Shown in pieces: positions 55,098 through 64,000 of a DNA stretch of 64,000 nt. The notes under the pieces were generated by a model. That model saw only the letters and a list, made by a program, of their open reading frames with translations. It was not told where the DNA came from and did not search any database. Source of the DNA: an uncultured Pirellulaceae bacterium (GTDB taxonomy: Bacteria; Planctomycetota; Planctomycetia; Pirellulales; Pirellulaceae). Location of the stretch: the NCBI GenBank assembly GCA_938083195.1, contig CALKCK010000021.1:1-64000 (forward strand), in the 5' to 3' direction. Positions within the stretch are counted from its first letter, which is position 1, and each line of letters opens with the position of its first letter. A program made the translations under genes and the position numbers.

Positions 55098-56354
55098 GTG
55101 AATAACGAATTGAAACCGTGGGAAGTCGAAATGTCAGCGGAACGTTTTGAGTTAATGCGGAAGATTCTTGACGCTCCCAGCCCGATCGGCTTAGAGGCGG
55201 CAATGACACGCGGGGTTCTTGAACCGTACATGAAAAGTTTCATGCCTGCGGACTGGAAGATTCACACGTTCAAGGGAAACGCCGGGATTGTTCTCGATAC
55301 AAAACCGGGTGATGAAGATGCTTTTTCAGTGATGGTTATCGGGCATGCCGACAAAATTCGGATGCAGGTGAGAAGCGTCGGAGACGATGGGAAGATTTGG
55401 GTCAATTCTGATTCCATGTTACCCACAACATTGATTGGGCATAAAGTAAAATTATTTAGTGAGCATCCAGAAAATCCTGGTGAGTGGCGAGTGATTCGTG
55501 GAGGCACCATTGAAGCGATTGGTGCAATCCATTTTGCTGACCCGAAACTTCGAAGCGGGGATGACGGAATCAAAACAAAAATGATGTATCTTGAGCTTCA
55601 CATTCATGGCGAAGATAAAAAAGCTCAGATCGAAGCGCTCGGGATTCGCCCTGGCGATCCGATTCTCTACGATCGACCAATCGAGCGAGGGTTTGCACCG
55701 GACACATTTACGGGGGCTTATCTCGATAACGGTTTGGGTTGCTTCGTCACTGCTGAGATTGCCAGGCTGATGGCAGAGGCGGGGCCAATGAAAAATATTC
55801 GCTATCTCGGTGCGATGGCTTCGCATGAAGAAATTGGCCGTTTTGGAAGCCGCGTTTTGGCGAAAGAATTTAGTCCCGACGTTACGATTGCTGTTGATGT
55901 TGCGCATGATTTTACAGCCGCCCCTGGGATTGGAGATCGGCGTTATGAACCGGTAGCCATGGGTGACGGTTACACGCTAACCCACGGAGCGATCACCAGC
56001 GCAACGCTTAATTCGTTGTTGACGAAGGTGTCTTTAGAGCATGGAATTCCTGTGCAACACGAATTGGCTGGACGGGATACTGGAACCGATGCGATGGCTG
56101 CCGTTTTTGCGGCGGTGGATTCGGCAAGTGCGTCGATCGGGTTTCCGATTCGCAATATGCATACAATTTCAGAATCCGGTCATACCGGTGATGTCGAAGC
56201 CGCCATTCATGCGATTTACCAAACGCTTGTGACCATGAGTGAAATGAATGGTGGGCAAGGGATTAGCGGTGATGATTTGCGGGATCTACATCCTCGGCTT
56301 GACCAAGCGGATGCTTTGCTGCACCGCCCTGCACCTGAAAAAACAGAAGATTAA
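55098..56354 (+). CDS. M42-family metallopeptidase
   Basis: A 418-residue dinuclear metal aminopeptidase. The family motifs are visible: LDAPSPIGLEAAM at the N-terminus, VMVIGHADKI (metal-binding His and Asp), GAYLDNGLGCFVTAEI (bridging Asp), GAMASHEEIGRFGSR (catalytic and metal Glu), TIAVDVAHD (metal Asp) and IRNMHTISESG (metal His). M42 enzymes form large self-compartmentalised complexes that trim peptides in the cytoplasm. It starts at a GTG (55098) with GAGG five bases upstream and has no signal peptide. Its only close neighbour is the GNAT gene 38 bp earlier on the same strand. Confidence 0.93.
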   Translation: MNNELKPWEVEMSAERFELMRKILDAPSPIGLEAAMTRGVLEPYMKSFMPADWKIHTFKGNAGIVLDTKPGDEDAFSVMVIGHADKIRMQVRSVGDDGKIWVNSDSMLPTTLIGHKVKLFSEHPENPGEWRVIRGGTIEAIGAIHFADPKLRSGDDGIKTKMMYLELHIHGEDKKAQIEALGIRPGDPILYDRPIERGFAPDTFTGAYLDNGLGCFVTAEIARLMAEAGPMKNIRYLGAMASHEEIGRFGSRVLAKEFSPDVTIAVDVAHDFTAAPGIGDRRYEPVAMGDGYTLTHGAITSATLNSLLTKVSLEHGIPVQHELAGRDTGTDAMAAVFAAVDSASASIGFPIRNMHTISESGHTGDVEAAIHAIYQTLVTMSEMNGGQGISGDDLRDLHPRLDQADALLHRPAPEKTED

Positions 56355-56529
56355 AGATTGAATTTTCTAGGTCTGGGTTGGCAAGTTAAGCCAACTCGGT
56401 GATTGGCTTCGTCTCATGGCAGTGACGGGCTCTTTTGTCTTTTGCGTTGTTGCGGTGATTCGCGACGCGAGAGGGCGATTGGTTTTACTGGTTACCGCAT
56501 CGGTGTTGACGAGATTGGGGAGTTTTGAG

Positions 56530-58626
56530 ATGAGATTTAAAACGGTTTCAGCACTTCAGTTAAGCCTTTCGATATTGGTGGTTTGCCTAACTGGGATTCC
56601 CGTGTTTGCCTTGGATGACGCCGAGGTCAATCGGCTCCACCAGTCCCGGAAGAAAACGAATGTTGTGGTCATCATGGGGGACGATTGGTCGTGGCCCCAC
56701 GCTTCGATTCTTGGGAATGCGGTGGTGAAAACCCCCGTATTTGATCGGATCGCCCGCGAGGGTGTTTTGTTTGAAAATGCATTCTCAAATGCACCTTCTT
56801 GTACGCCAGCTCGTTTTGCTTTTCTAACCGGGCAGTATCATTGGCGGCTGAAAGGAGCTGATCGATTGGGGGGCTCTTTGCAGGCAGATGTCCCGGTCTA
56901 TCCGGATCTTCTCGCCGACGCGGGGTACTTGGTTGGGTTCTCGAGAAAGGGAGCGGAGCCAAGTAAACATTTATTTCGAGGGAATGATCCCTTTGGTAAG
57001 CGTTATCGGAATTTTGATCAGTTTTTATTAGCGAGAAAATCAGATCAGCCATTTTGTTATTGGTATGGAGCTGGAGAGCCGCATCGTCCCTATCCTTGGG
57101 GTTCAAGTGAGTCCAGTGGGATAAAGGTCACCAAGGACGATGTTCCGGCGTGGCTTCCCGATTCGCCAGTTGTGCGGACAGATATTGGCGACTACTTTTT
57201 ACGTATTCAAAAGCTCGATCAGTTTGCAGGGGAGATTGTCGATCGATTGACTGAAATTGGAGAGCTGGATAATACCCTGTTGATTATGACCGGCGACAAT
57301 GGAATGCCGTTTCCAAGGGCCAAGGCGACGTTATACGACGCTGGAACTCGCGTCCCTTTGGCTATTCGCTGGGGAGGGAATCTCAGTCCAAATCAACGGA
57401 TTTCAGATTTCGTTTCTTTCGTCGATATGGCTCCCACAATTCTCGATGCTTGTGGTATCGATGTGCCCTCGGTGGTCAGTGGCGGTTCTTTACGTAATCA
57501 GCTCGAGTCAGTTCAAGGCGAATGGGTTGATGTGAAGCGAGATACTGTTCTAACCGGCAGGGAAAAGCACGTTTATTACTTGCCTTCTCGATCGCTGCGG
57601 GATTCTAAATATTTGTACATTCGAAATTTTTCTCCAGCCAGTTGGAAGCAGGGTCAGCAAGCTGGAAAGCCACCTCATTATGATTTTCTAAAAACTCCGT
57701 GGCCCACCCAGCCACCAGCATTCTCGTTTGACGTTGACCCTTCTCCAAGCAAGCAGTGGATGTTGGAAAATCAGCAAGAGCCCGGTGTCAGGGAATTAAA
57801 TCAGTTGGCATTTGGTGAGCGTGATGATGAAGAGCTTTACGAGCTATCCTCTGATCCAAATCAGTTGGTGAACTTGGCAAATTCCCCCAAGTATGGAATG
57901 GTTCGTGAGCGGATGTCAGCGCACCTAACTGAAAGGCTGCGAGAGACAAATGACCCTCATTTTAAATTGGCGAGTCATGCAAGTTTTGATGTTCAAGGCT
58001 GGCAGGTGAATCTTCACGATCGGCTTTGGCAAGAGTCTCCAGAGAAGACCAAGCGGATGTTGCAGTTGCTTTCGCAGCAACTCGCCAGGCTGGTTGCCGT
58101 CGTTCCAGCCAAAGCCGTGCGACAAATGCAGGCGGTTACCATCTGGGTTAATCCACCATACGCCGGCGTGCGTCCCGGGGCAGAATACCATGGTAATCGT
58201 GGCTGGTTAAAGAATAATGGTCGAGACGAGCGAATGGCCAAGGCAGTTGAGATCACCAACGTGGACAATTTCGAGTTTGAAAATGTCCGGATGCCCTATC
58301 TGATGTTGCATGAGTTAGCTCATGCCTATCACGATCAAGTATTGGGGTTTGGTAATTCTAAAATACGAATGCAGTACGAAGCCGCTCGCGATTCGGGGAG
58401 TTACGAGTCGGTCAAACGATTTACCGGGCGAAAAATAATTAATGACAAAGCGTATGGGATGAACAACGGCAAGGAATACTTCGCTGAGTCAACGGAAGCT
58501 TTCTTTGGAAAGAACGATTTCTTTCCTTTCGACAAAGCTGAGCTCAAAGCTCACGATCCCAAGATGCACGATCTCTTGATTGAGCTCTGGGGAGTGAGTG
58601 CGGACACCGCTCAAGCTGACCATTAG
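56530..58626 (+). CDS. Sulfatase fused to a zinc-metallopeptidase-like domain
   Basis: A 698-residue exported protein. After a signal peptide (LQLSLSILVVCLTGIPVFA) comes a sulfatase domain with VVVIMGDDWSWPHASILGN, active-site CTPAR at about residue 90, MTGDNGMPFPRAKATLYDAG and GRPYPWG-type loops, to about residue 480. From about 490 a separate domain follows with QMQAVTIWVNPPYAGVRPG, YLMLHELAHAYHDQV (HExxH, about residue 594) and GKEYFAESTEAFFG, whose Glu can be the third zinc ligand, as in gluzincin peptidases. The ATG at 56530 with GGGGAG upstream is chosen; the longer frame from 56416 adds no signal. The sulfatase half resembles domain 1 of the protein at 25735. Substrates unknown. Confidence 0.92.
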   Translation: MRFKTVSALQLSLSILVVCLTGIPVFALDDAEVNRLHQSRKKTNVVVIMGDDWSWPHASILGNAVVKTPVFDRIAREGVLFENAFSNAPSCTPARFAFLTGQYHWRLKGADRLGGSLQADVPVYPDLLADAGYLVGFSRKGAEPSKHLFRGNDPFGKRYRNFDQFLLARKSDQPFCYWYGAGEPHRPYPWGSSESSGIKVTKDDVPAWLPDSPVVRTDIGDYFLRIQKLDQFAGEIVDRLTEIGELDNTLLIMTGDNGMPFPRAKATLYDAGTRVPLAIRWGGNLSPNQRISDFVSFVDMAPTILDACGIDVPSVVSGGSLRNQLESVQGEWVDVKRDTVLTGREKHVYYLPSRSLRDSKYLYIRNFSPASWKQGQQAGKPPHYDFLKTPWPTQPPAFSFDVDPSPSKQWMLENQQEPGVRELNQLAFGERDDEELYELSSDPNQLVNLANSPKYGMVRERMSAHLTERLRETNDPHFKLASHASFDVQGWQVNLHDRLWQESPEKTKRMLQLLSQQLARLVAVVPAKAVRQMQAVTIWVNPPYAGVRPGAEYHGNRGWLKNNGRDERMAKAVEITNVDNFEFENVRMPYLMLHELAHAYHDQVLGFGNSKIRMQYEAARDSGSYESVKRFTGRKIINDKAYGMNNGKEYFAESTEAFFGKNDFFPFDKAELKAHDPKMHDLLIELWGVSADTAQADH

Positions 58627-58680
58627 GCTTGCGATCGTTGATGCGTCGTGTGTTAAAAAGGAGGTGACGCTCCGAGATGG

Positions 58681-59028
58681 CTAAGCTTCAGCGATCACTT
58701 CGTCGAGGATTTGAGAAAATTGTTTGCTAGTAAATTCCATCCGTCCCGACGCGACGGCACATAGTCTTTTTTCAGGCTCGGCCATAACGCCGTCAATGGC
58801 CATCAAGCGAATCATTTCCTTAAGCATGATGACTCGATCTTCCATTTTTTCAGGGATCTTTACAGAGAATCCCTCGGTCGAGATGCCGGCAAGTGCGGCT
58901 TCAAACTCTTCACTTGGAATGTTCCAGCGCTCTGCCCGTTGAATAAGGAACCGAATTTCTTCATCGGTAAACTTATTGTCGATGGCGGCGAGGTGAACGA
59001 GGCTGTGGAAGAGTTCAATATTATTCAT
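58681..59028 (-). CDS. TerB-like small protein
   Basis: A 115-residue helical protein resembling the TerB (tellurite resistance protein B-like) domain. MNNIELFHSLVHLAAIDNKFTDEEIRFL is its first helix pair with the acidic DNKFTDEE loop, and MLKEMIRLMAIDGVMAEPEKRLCAVASG is the second, with the matching DGVMAEPE loop. TerB domains bind metal ions by these acidic loops and are often linked to membrane stress systems. It is 27 bp downstream of the unknown 59056 gene and is the last gene in that set. Confidence 0.82.
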   Translation of the reverse strand: MNNIELFHSLVHLAAIDNKFTDEEIRFLIQRAERWNIPSEEFEAALAGISTEGFSVKIPEKMEDRVIMLKEMIRLMAIDGVMAEPEKRLCAVASGRMEFTSKQFSQILDEVIAEA

Positions 59029-59055
59029 TGGATCAAAAGACTTATATTAGGGGTG

Positions 59056-60963
59056 CTAAACCTTGCGGATGAAGTCTGCAGCATAGCTGCGCACGTCCTT
59101 GCCGTTAAGTACATGCACCATTCTGAGTTGTTGAACGGTCGAATCACTGAAGCGGGATAAAGGAATATGAACCAATTTTTTCTTGAATTTTTTTGCCAGT
59201 TGCCGCCAGGCCACGCCGGGAGGTGAGGGGCTTACCAAGGCAATGTTGGGGCAGCGACTGTGGAGGCAAGCTGCGGCTAATAGGCGTTCTTCGAGCGTTG
59301 TGGCAAAATCAAGACGTGGATCCTGCCAAATATCGTGAATTGCAACAGGTGGGTATAAAAAGAGGGCTCCCCCGTAATTGGCTAAGCAGATTCCGGGGCC
59401 GACGGGTTGGTCGGCAAAATCACTCGCAAAAAAAGCAAGAGTGGATTCATTTTTATGTTCGGCAAACCAAGTAGTCCGCCAAGGGTATTCCCGCGGGTCA
59501 GCCGGCGAGTCGAACAGCATCACCGAGCAATCAAGTTTCCCGACAGACGGTGGAAGCACCTTTACATAAATTTCGCCATTGTACCAATGACGGACGGTGT
59601 CTCGAATATCGATCCCGTCTTTGATGCTTGTCGTAAATTTTTCCGTCTGAACGAGGTCGACCCCCATCGCCTCTTTGGCACGGTCAAAAACGGTTTGTCG
59701 AAAGTTCTCGATGAGATCGTCTTCCGGTGGCCAGCTGCACTGTGAGTGGGGATCCCAGCTTTGTTGCCAGTCGACGATTTGATCGTCATCCGGGCGAGGG
59801 ATCAATTCAATTTGACTCAGCGACACTGGCGGGCCAGGTAGGCGACTGACGACGTCGACAATTTCTTCGCCCGGAAGTTCAGCTCGATCGATCGACATGC
59901 GTGCGGTAGGCAGGCCGAGGTTTTTAGCGAAGCAAAACTCTTTCGATTTTTCTAATACATGGAGGGCATAGCCATCTCCTGCTACTTGCTGCGCTGCAGT
60001 AACGATTGTTGTCAATTGCGGTGTGAAGCGATTGTCAATCAGCGTTAGATTGCGAATGTACTTGAGGCATTGAGAAAGTATCTTGGGAGTTATCTTTCTG
60101 GCACGATTCTTGTATTCAGTTTGATAGTCTTCCCGGGCAGCAATCAGCAATTCTTTTAAACCGTCGATCGAAAGATGTTCGTCGTCACTCAGTTCCTGCC
60201 GGGCATATTCGTACAAGCCAGTGATGAATGGCAATTCTCCCAAGAGGAAATAAAGTGAGTCTAACGGAAGTTGATAGGTTTCGGGGGTGAGTGAATTTTC
60301 TTCTTGCGGAAGGTTTAAGTTTTTATCGTTAAAGGCCTGGCGAATCCAAGGGAAATCGAGAACACTCGTGATCAGCAAGATGTTTTTATAATCGACGCAC
60401 AGTTCGCGAAGGTTCCAGGCTTGGCACGCAATTCGAGATTTCCATTGGGGATCAGTAGACGCGGCGATGTGGGGAACAATGGCCGCTGTAAACCTTTCGA
60501 TCGGAAGTTTTTTCAAAGCGTAGGCATCGGGAAGTGAGCGAGTGTGTGGGTGGTAGCAACTGGTTTCGAGATCAATGAATTTCCTAGGAATATGATCTCC
60601 CATTGCGGTGCGAATCGCAGCAATCACTCCCTGGCAAGGATCAATGGGAACATAGCTTGCTCCGGCGTCTGAGTCTTTAGAGTTTTGCTCGGCTGACGAT
60701 TCAGAATTTTCCCCTTCTTCTGTTTCCGATTGACTTTCAGGAGTCCATTGCGTCTGGTAATCCGGCAGATCCTTTTGAAAAACTACACTTGGGGTAGGTA
60801 AATTGAGGATCGCATTCTCAACAGGTGCTTGGAACGAAGGAGGGAGTGGAATTGCCACGCAATCAAAGGAGTGCTTGAGCATCAAGCGTCTGACTTCCCA
60901 CGCAAAATCTCCACTGCCGTGGACAATGGGCAGGCAGGTGACGCGGGAGCCAATTTCGAGCAT
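59056..60963 (-). CDS. Large protein of unknown function, partner of a MoxR-type ATPase
   Basis: About 635 residues with no signal peptide or membrane helix. The N-terminal half has CLPIVHGSGDFAWEVRRLMLKHSFDCVAIPLPP, FIDLETSCYHPHTRSLPDAY and LRELCVDYKNILLITSVLDFPWI, a pattern that recalls TraB/DUF5682-type folds (weak, inference). An acidic Ser/Glu stretch (about 90-115) separates two segments. The C-terminal half has WFAEHKNESTLAFFASDFADQPVGPG and ALVSPSPPGVAWRQLAKKFKK, unrecognised. There is no VWA metal site. The ATG at 60963 is preferred to a TTG at 60975. It lies 15 bp after the AAA+ gene and 27 bp before TerB. Confidence 0.75.
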   Translation of the reverse strand: MLEIGSRVTCLPIVHGSGDFAWEVRRLMLKHSFDCVAIPLPPSFQAPVENAILNLPTPSVVFQKDLPDYQTQWTPESQSETEEGENSESSAEQNSKDSDAGASYVPIDPCQGVIAAIRTAMGDHIPRKFIDLETSCYHPHTRSLPDAYALKKLPIERFTAAIVPHIAASTDPQWKSRIACQAWNLRELCVDYKNILLITSVLDFPWIRQAFNDKNLNLPQEENSLTPETYQLPLDSLYFLLGELPFITGLYEYARQELSDDEHLSIDGLKELLIAAREDYQTEYKNRARKITPKILSQCLKYIRNLTLIDNRFTPQLTTIVTAAQQVAGDGYALHVLEKSKEFCFAKNLGLPTARMSIDRAELPGEEIVDVVSRLPGPPVSLSQIELIPRPDDDQIVDWQQSWDPHSQCSWPPEDDLIENFRQTVFDRAKEAMGVDLVQTEKFTTSIKDGIDIRDTVRHWYNGEIYVKVLPPSVGKLDCSVMLFDSPADPREYPWRTTWFAEHKNESTLAFFASDFADQPVGPGICLANYGGALFLYPPVAIHDIWQDPRLDFATTLEERLLAAACLHSRCPNIALVSPSPPGVAWRQLAKKFKKKLVHIPLSRFSDSTVQQLRMVHVLNGKDVRSYAADFIRKV

Positions 60964-60978
60964 TTCGTGAATCAAGTT

Positions 60979-61965
60979 TTATGCCTCATCTTCATCTTCA
61001 TCGTCTAAATCATCGATTTCATCGATGTTGTATTCCTCAAGGTCTGGACGCAGAGGATCGCCGGGAGAGAAAAAGAAATCACCAAATCCCATGGGTAACG
61101 TTTGCCCACCGAGTGTTTGTGTTCGCTGTTGCGAGAGTCGGTTGAGATCAAGCGCTTCTTCGCCGAGGCATTTCTCCAACGCTTCTCGCCAGGCAACGTC
61201 GGTGGCAAGTGGATGTTCGGTTTCTTGGGCAATTCTCTTCATCGCAAATCGTAAAAGGTTTATTCCATCTCGCGTCGAAAAGTCTAATTTGAGTTCGTGT
61301 GATTTTTGTAAGAAATCAACGGTCATTGCGAGCATGTCATCGGCACAAAAAGGCAGGTGGTAACTCAGGATATGTTTTTCATCTTCACGAGATGGGAACT
61401 TTAGTGCGAGCGTAGGCTGAAGGCGGCTGAGAATGTAATCCGGGATTTCAAAAGTCGATTCATCCTGATTCATCGTCACAGCGCAACGGAAATTTGGGTC
61501 AGCTTGAATGGTGACTCCGGCAACGATGGACTCAATATATCGACGGTGATCGAGCAAAGGTGCGAGGGAAGCCCATGACTTTTCGTTCATGCGGTTACCT
61601 TCATCGAGGATGCAGACTCCTCCTCGAATCATGGCTGTAACCAGAGGAGATGCGTGATAGGCAATCGTGCCATTCTCGGCGAGTACAGGAGTGACGAGCA
61701 GGTCTTCTGGGCGAGTGTCTGCGGTGCATTGATAGATATAGAGTTCTTGACCTCGGACTTTGGTGGCGGCCGTTACCAAAGCGGTTTTGCCGATCCCCGG
61801 GGGACCAATGATTCGGGGTGTCAGTGGCGAATCGGCGTCGTTAATCGTAAGCCAACAGGCGAGAACCTGTTTTAAAATATCGTGTTGCCCAATCCACTCG
61901 CCGGAAGAATCGTGTGGATCTGACAGAGTTAAATTTACGTTATGGACGGATTGGGTTTGACCCAT
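60979..61965 (-). CDS. MoxR/CbbQ-type AAA+ ATPase
   Basis: A 328-residue AAA+ protein. Walker A is [17 protein letters not shown] (about residue 52-68), Walker B is [20 protein letters not shown], sensor 1 is [12 protein letters not shown], and the arginine-finger region is [17 protein letters not shown]. The C-terminus ends in an acidic tail ([14 protein letters not shown]). MoxR ATPases usually work with a VWA-domain or other partner to load metals or assemble complexes. Here the next gene, 15 bp on, is not a VWA protein but a large unknown one, and then TerB. AGGG lies before the ATG at 61965. First gene of a three-gene set. Confidence 0.92.
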   Translation of the reverse strand: MGQTQSVHNVNLTLSDPHDSSGEWIGQHDILKQVLACWLTINDADSPLTPRIIGPPGIGKTALVTAATKVRGQELYIYQCTADTRPEDLLVTPVLAENGTIAYHASPLVTAMIRGGVCILDEGNRMNEKSWASLAPLLDHRRYIESIVAGVTIQADPNFRCAVTMNQDESTFEIPDYILSRLQPTLALKFPSREDEKHILSYHLPFCADDMLAMTVDFLQKSHELKLDFSTRDGINLLRFAMKRIAQETEHPLATDVAWREALEKCLGEEALDLNRLSQQRTQTLGGQTLPMGFGDFFFSPGDPLRPDLEEYNIDEIDDLDDEDEDEA

Positions 61966-62302
61966 TTGGATTTGCCCTTGGAGTCAGCGGTGACTAGTTC
62001 GTTGATTAGATGAAGTGGATCGGCTGGTTTTGAAAAAAGGACGCCGACCGCAATGAAAGATCAGAGTATCACTAATTGAATGTGATCGACATAGACGCCC
62101 GAGATATTTTTTTGATTTGTTAGGCTGCAATTTCTGGGGATGTAACAGTTGAGCCGGCCGTGCGGCGGGCCTCTGGCGACTTTGTCAGATAAAGAGCAGC
62201 TTGATCGTGGAAGTTATCTCGTCAGTCGAGCTCATCCACGCCCCTGGGTTCGATCGCGAATTTCGGCGGGGTTAAACAATCTCGCCGATCGCAGCACCAC
62301 AT
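61966..62302. other. Spacer with a GC-rich hairpin
   Basis: About 340 bp without a gene. TCGGCGGG/CTCGCCGA (62264-62289, one G-T pair) forms a hairpin 13 bp past the stop of the peroxidase gene, but no T-run follows, so it is only a possible terminator. It also holds the promoter of the MoxR set. Confidence 0.45.
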
Positions 62303-63448
62303 TTAATTCGAGGGGTTGAGGACACTTTCCCCCGATAAAGCTTTCAAGAACTCAACTAAGAAACCGATCTCTTGTTCAGAGAGGTTCAGCGGAGCCATCT
62401 TGTTATCGAGTGAAGGATCGTCCGGTGCGCCGCCTCGATTGTAGAATTCGACAACTTCCTTGAGGGTTTTGACGCTGCCATCGTGCATGTAGGGCGCCGT
62501 GAATTCAATGTCTCGCAAAGTTGGAGTTTTGTATTGAAACTCGTGTTCGGATTTTTTCGTTGCCTCGAAACGGCCCTGATCTCGATTAGATTTTCCGAAT
62601 CCGACTCCAGTATTGTGGAAGGCTTCGTCAGATAAATTTGAACCCGAGTGACATTTCCAGCATCCGCCCCGACTTTCAAAGATCCACAAACCTTGGCGAG
62701 CTTCTTTTGACAACGCTTCGTATTCGGCCGCACGGAAGCGATCGACTTTGGAATTGCCAGAGGTCAGAGTTCTTTCAAAGCTGGCAATGGCCTTGGCTAG
62801 ATTTTCGACAGTCACTGTCTGGGGAGTTGGTGATTTCGCATCGCCTCCGAATACGGCATGAAACTGCTCGACGTATTTCGGTTTCTTTTTAAGGTTCTCA
62901 ATCACGAGTTCGACGTTGCCTCCCAACTCAGTTTCGCTTTTGAGAGGGCCAAGCACCTGCTGTTCTAACGTGTCGTCGCGCCCGTCCCAAGAAAATTTCT
63001 TACCGAAGACGCGGTTAATGACTGAGGGAGCGTTTCGCTTCCCCATTTTTCCTCCGATGCCGACAGCAATTGGATCCGGGCTCGCAAAACCGTGATCGGG
63101 CTGGTGGCAACTGGCGCAAGATACAGTTCCGTCGGTCGACAAAATTGGATCAAAGAAAAGCTTGCGTCCTAATTTCACTTTTTCGGCGGTTGTCGCATTG
63201 TCGGCGGGAGCCTCGGGGATTCCGTTGAAGCCGCCGGGTATTTTTGTCGCATTGATGTCGGTCGGTAGGCTATCAATGGGAAGCTTAGGTACTTTGCCTA
63301 ACGGCTTGTCATCATCGTTGTCGTAACTTTTTTCCGTCGGTAGTGCCCAACCACAAACGCATGCCGCCGACAGGACGACGGCGACAAGAAGGAGGCAACG
63401 AGACAGAAAGGGTTGCTGAAGACCGAAGTTTGAAAGGTGCAATTTCAT
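62303..63448 (-). CDS. Di-haem cytochrome c peroxidase
   Basis: A periplasmic enzyme of about 381 residues that reduces hydrogen peroxide with electrons from small c-type cytochromes. Two haem motifs are visible: CASCH at about residue 112 (LSTDGTVSCASCHQPDHGFA) and CWKCH at about residue 262. GRKLFFDPIL, NAPSVINRVFGKKFSWDGRDDTLEQQV and LRDIEFTAPYMHDGSVKTLKEVV are family signatures of the CcpA/MauG group. The signal peptide is CLLLVAVVLSAACVCG-like (LLLVAVVLSAA). The frame is open to 63511, but the ATG at 63448 gives the signal peptide directly. Single gene, likely for oxidative defence. Confidence 0.94.
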   Translation of the reverse strand: MKLHLSNFGLQQPFLSRCLLLVAVVLSAACVCGWALPTEKSYDNDDDKPLGKVPKLPIDSLPTDINATKIPGGFNGIPEAPADNATTAEKVKLGRKLFFDPILSTDGTVSCASCHQPDHGFASPDPIAVGIGGKMGKRNAPSVINRVFGKKFSWDGRDDTLEQQVLGPLKSETELGGNVELVIENLKKKPKYVEQFHAVFGGDAKSPTPQTVTVENLAKAIASFERTLTSGNSKVDRFRAAEYEALSKEARQGLWIFESRGGCWKCHSGSNLSDEAFHNTGVGFGKSNRDQGRFEATKKSEHEFQYKTPTLRDIEFTAPYMHDGSVKTLKEVVEFYNRGGAPDDPSLDNKMAPLNLSEQEIGFLVEFLKALSGESVLNPSN

Positions 63449-63556
63449 GGGATTGGCTCGTGAGTAAAATGACTCCCTGATTCTAACGACTTTCGGGAGT
63501 AAAACCAACAACGTGCGGTGTGGATAGTTTTCCGAGAAACGGGGGCTCAGGGCAAA

Positions 63557-64000
63557 TCAAGCCTCTTCCAGGGTCCAGGCAACTACTTTGGCGTGTCTGG
63601 CAAAATGGAGTAAGGGAGCTTCGCTTGGTAATTGGACTCCCATCCAATCGGTCATCGTATTTTCGCGAATAATCGCTTGAGCTTCATGCAGTTGCCAAGG
63701 CTCATGATCGATTTCTCCTCGAAAGATCTTCCCTTGCTCGTTTGCAGAGTAAAGGCAGTAACGCGAAGTCAAAAACTCTTCCAACGAGCCTTGGTTTGCT
63801 TGAAAAGACTTTCCAATGGGACGGTAGTCAATTTTGAATTTGGCGGGAAGTTCGCCAGGGTGAGAGCGAACAGAGCGATATCCGATCCATTGTCCCTTAT
63901 TTTTCTTGTGGGAATCTCCTACCTCAATTTTTGCATCCATATAGGGAAGATGGAAGAATTTTCGAGCGATTCGAACAGCGATAGGATTGGTGGCCTCTAA
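63557..64000 (-). CDS. DUF2071 (YqjF-like) protein, C-terminal part (runs off the right edge)
   Basis: The frame is open to the last base of the window, so the N-terminus lies outside. The ~147 visible residues start LEATNPIAVRIARKFFHLPY and go on to EEFLTSRYCLYSANEQGKIFRGEIDHEPWQLHEA, NTMTDWMGVQLPSEAPLLHFARHAKVVAW. This is the C-terminal half of DUF2071, where most members read NPLAV-x-AR-x-xxHLPY. The internal Met at 63940 is not the start, since the homology continues before it. Its role is unknown. It differs from the DUF2071 gene at 48284. Confidence 0.85.
   Translation of the reverse strand, partial: LEATNPIAVRIARKFFHLPYMDAKIEVGDSHKKNKGQWIGYRSVRSHPGELPAKFKIDYRPIGKSFQANQGSLEEFLTSRYCLYSANEQGKIFRGEIDHEPWQLHEAQAIIRENTMTDWMGVQLPSEAPLLHFARHAKVVAWTLEEA

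Noticed and set aside
62264-62289. Intrinsic terminator of the peroxidase gene
   Set aside because: The stem is good but no T-run follows on the minus strand, so I only note it as a hairpin.

Overview
The window looks like a chromosomal segment of a marine-type planctomycete, most probably order Pirellulales (inference). The signs are several sulfatase genes, a DUF1552 gene coupled to a cytochrome-type DUF1587/1592/1588/1585 gene, a SecD-SecF fusion, two groEL genes flanking groES, a PEP-CTERM protein, and membrane proteins that open with an 'NPF' motif. No plasmid, phage, transposase, rRNA or CRISPR signal was found.

Layout. 1-16.9 kb is mostly housekeeping: the start of an MFS transporter running off the left edge, tilS, rny (RNase Y), a YmdB-type phosphodiesterase, a lipoprotein, a VWA membrane protein, a degenerate alpha/beta hydrolase, a LysM protein, then the minus-strand order tgt - yajC - secDF. 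From 16.9 to 21.8 kb lie a TPR protein with two RNA polymerase alpha-CTD-like domains, an arrestin-like protein, tRNA-Thr(CGU) with a decayed copy 1.4 kb away, and an STN-like protein. From 21.9 to 40.1 kb is a sulfatase region. One minus-strand set runs sulfatase, double sulfatase, DUF1552, DUF1592; a second run holds three consecutive sulfatases. A membrane protein, an LplT-like MFS carrier, an aldo/keto reductase and a PEP-CTERM protein sit between the two sets. From 40.2 to 46.6 kb is a heat-shock block: groEL2 - groES - groEL1 - terminator - dnaJ - grpE - fmdB-like gene. From 47 to 64 kb is a mixed region: TraB/GumN-like, two DUF2071 genes, HAD phosphatase, dCTP deaminase, Bax-inhibitor-1 protein, Lon substrate-binding domain protein, a very short SelW-like gene with an in-frame TGA, GNAT, M42 peptidase, a sulfatase fused to a zinc-peptidase-like domain, a three-gene MoxR-ATPase / unknown / TerB set, and a di-haem peroxidase.

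How the genes work together. The sulfatases carry export signals and CxPxR-type active sites, which fits use of sulfated algal polysaccharides. No formylglycine-generating enzyme is seen, so maturation must be encoded elsewhere. The chaperone block and the tgt-yajC-secDF block are the usual protein folding and export functions.

The most notable items are the overlooked SelW/Rdx-family gene at 54158-54388, where TGA stands exactly at the second redox cysteine (probable selenocysteine); the sulfatase-metallopeptidase fusion at 56530-58626; the MoxR/unknown/TerB operon; a queuine tRNA-ribosyltransferase without its zinc cysteines; and a recurring pattern of 14-17 bp tandem duplications at eight places, seven of them in spacers or at gene ends.
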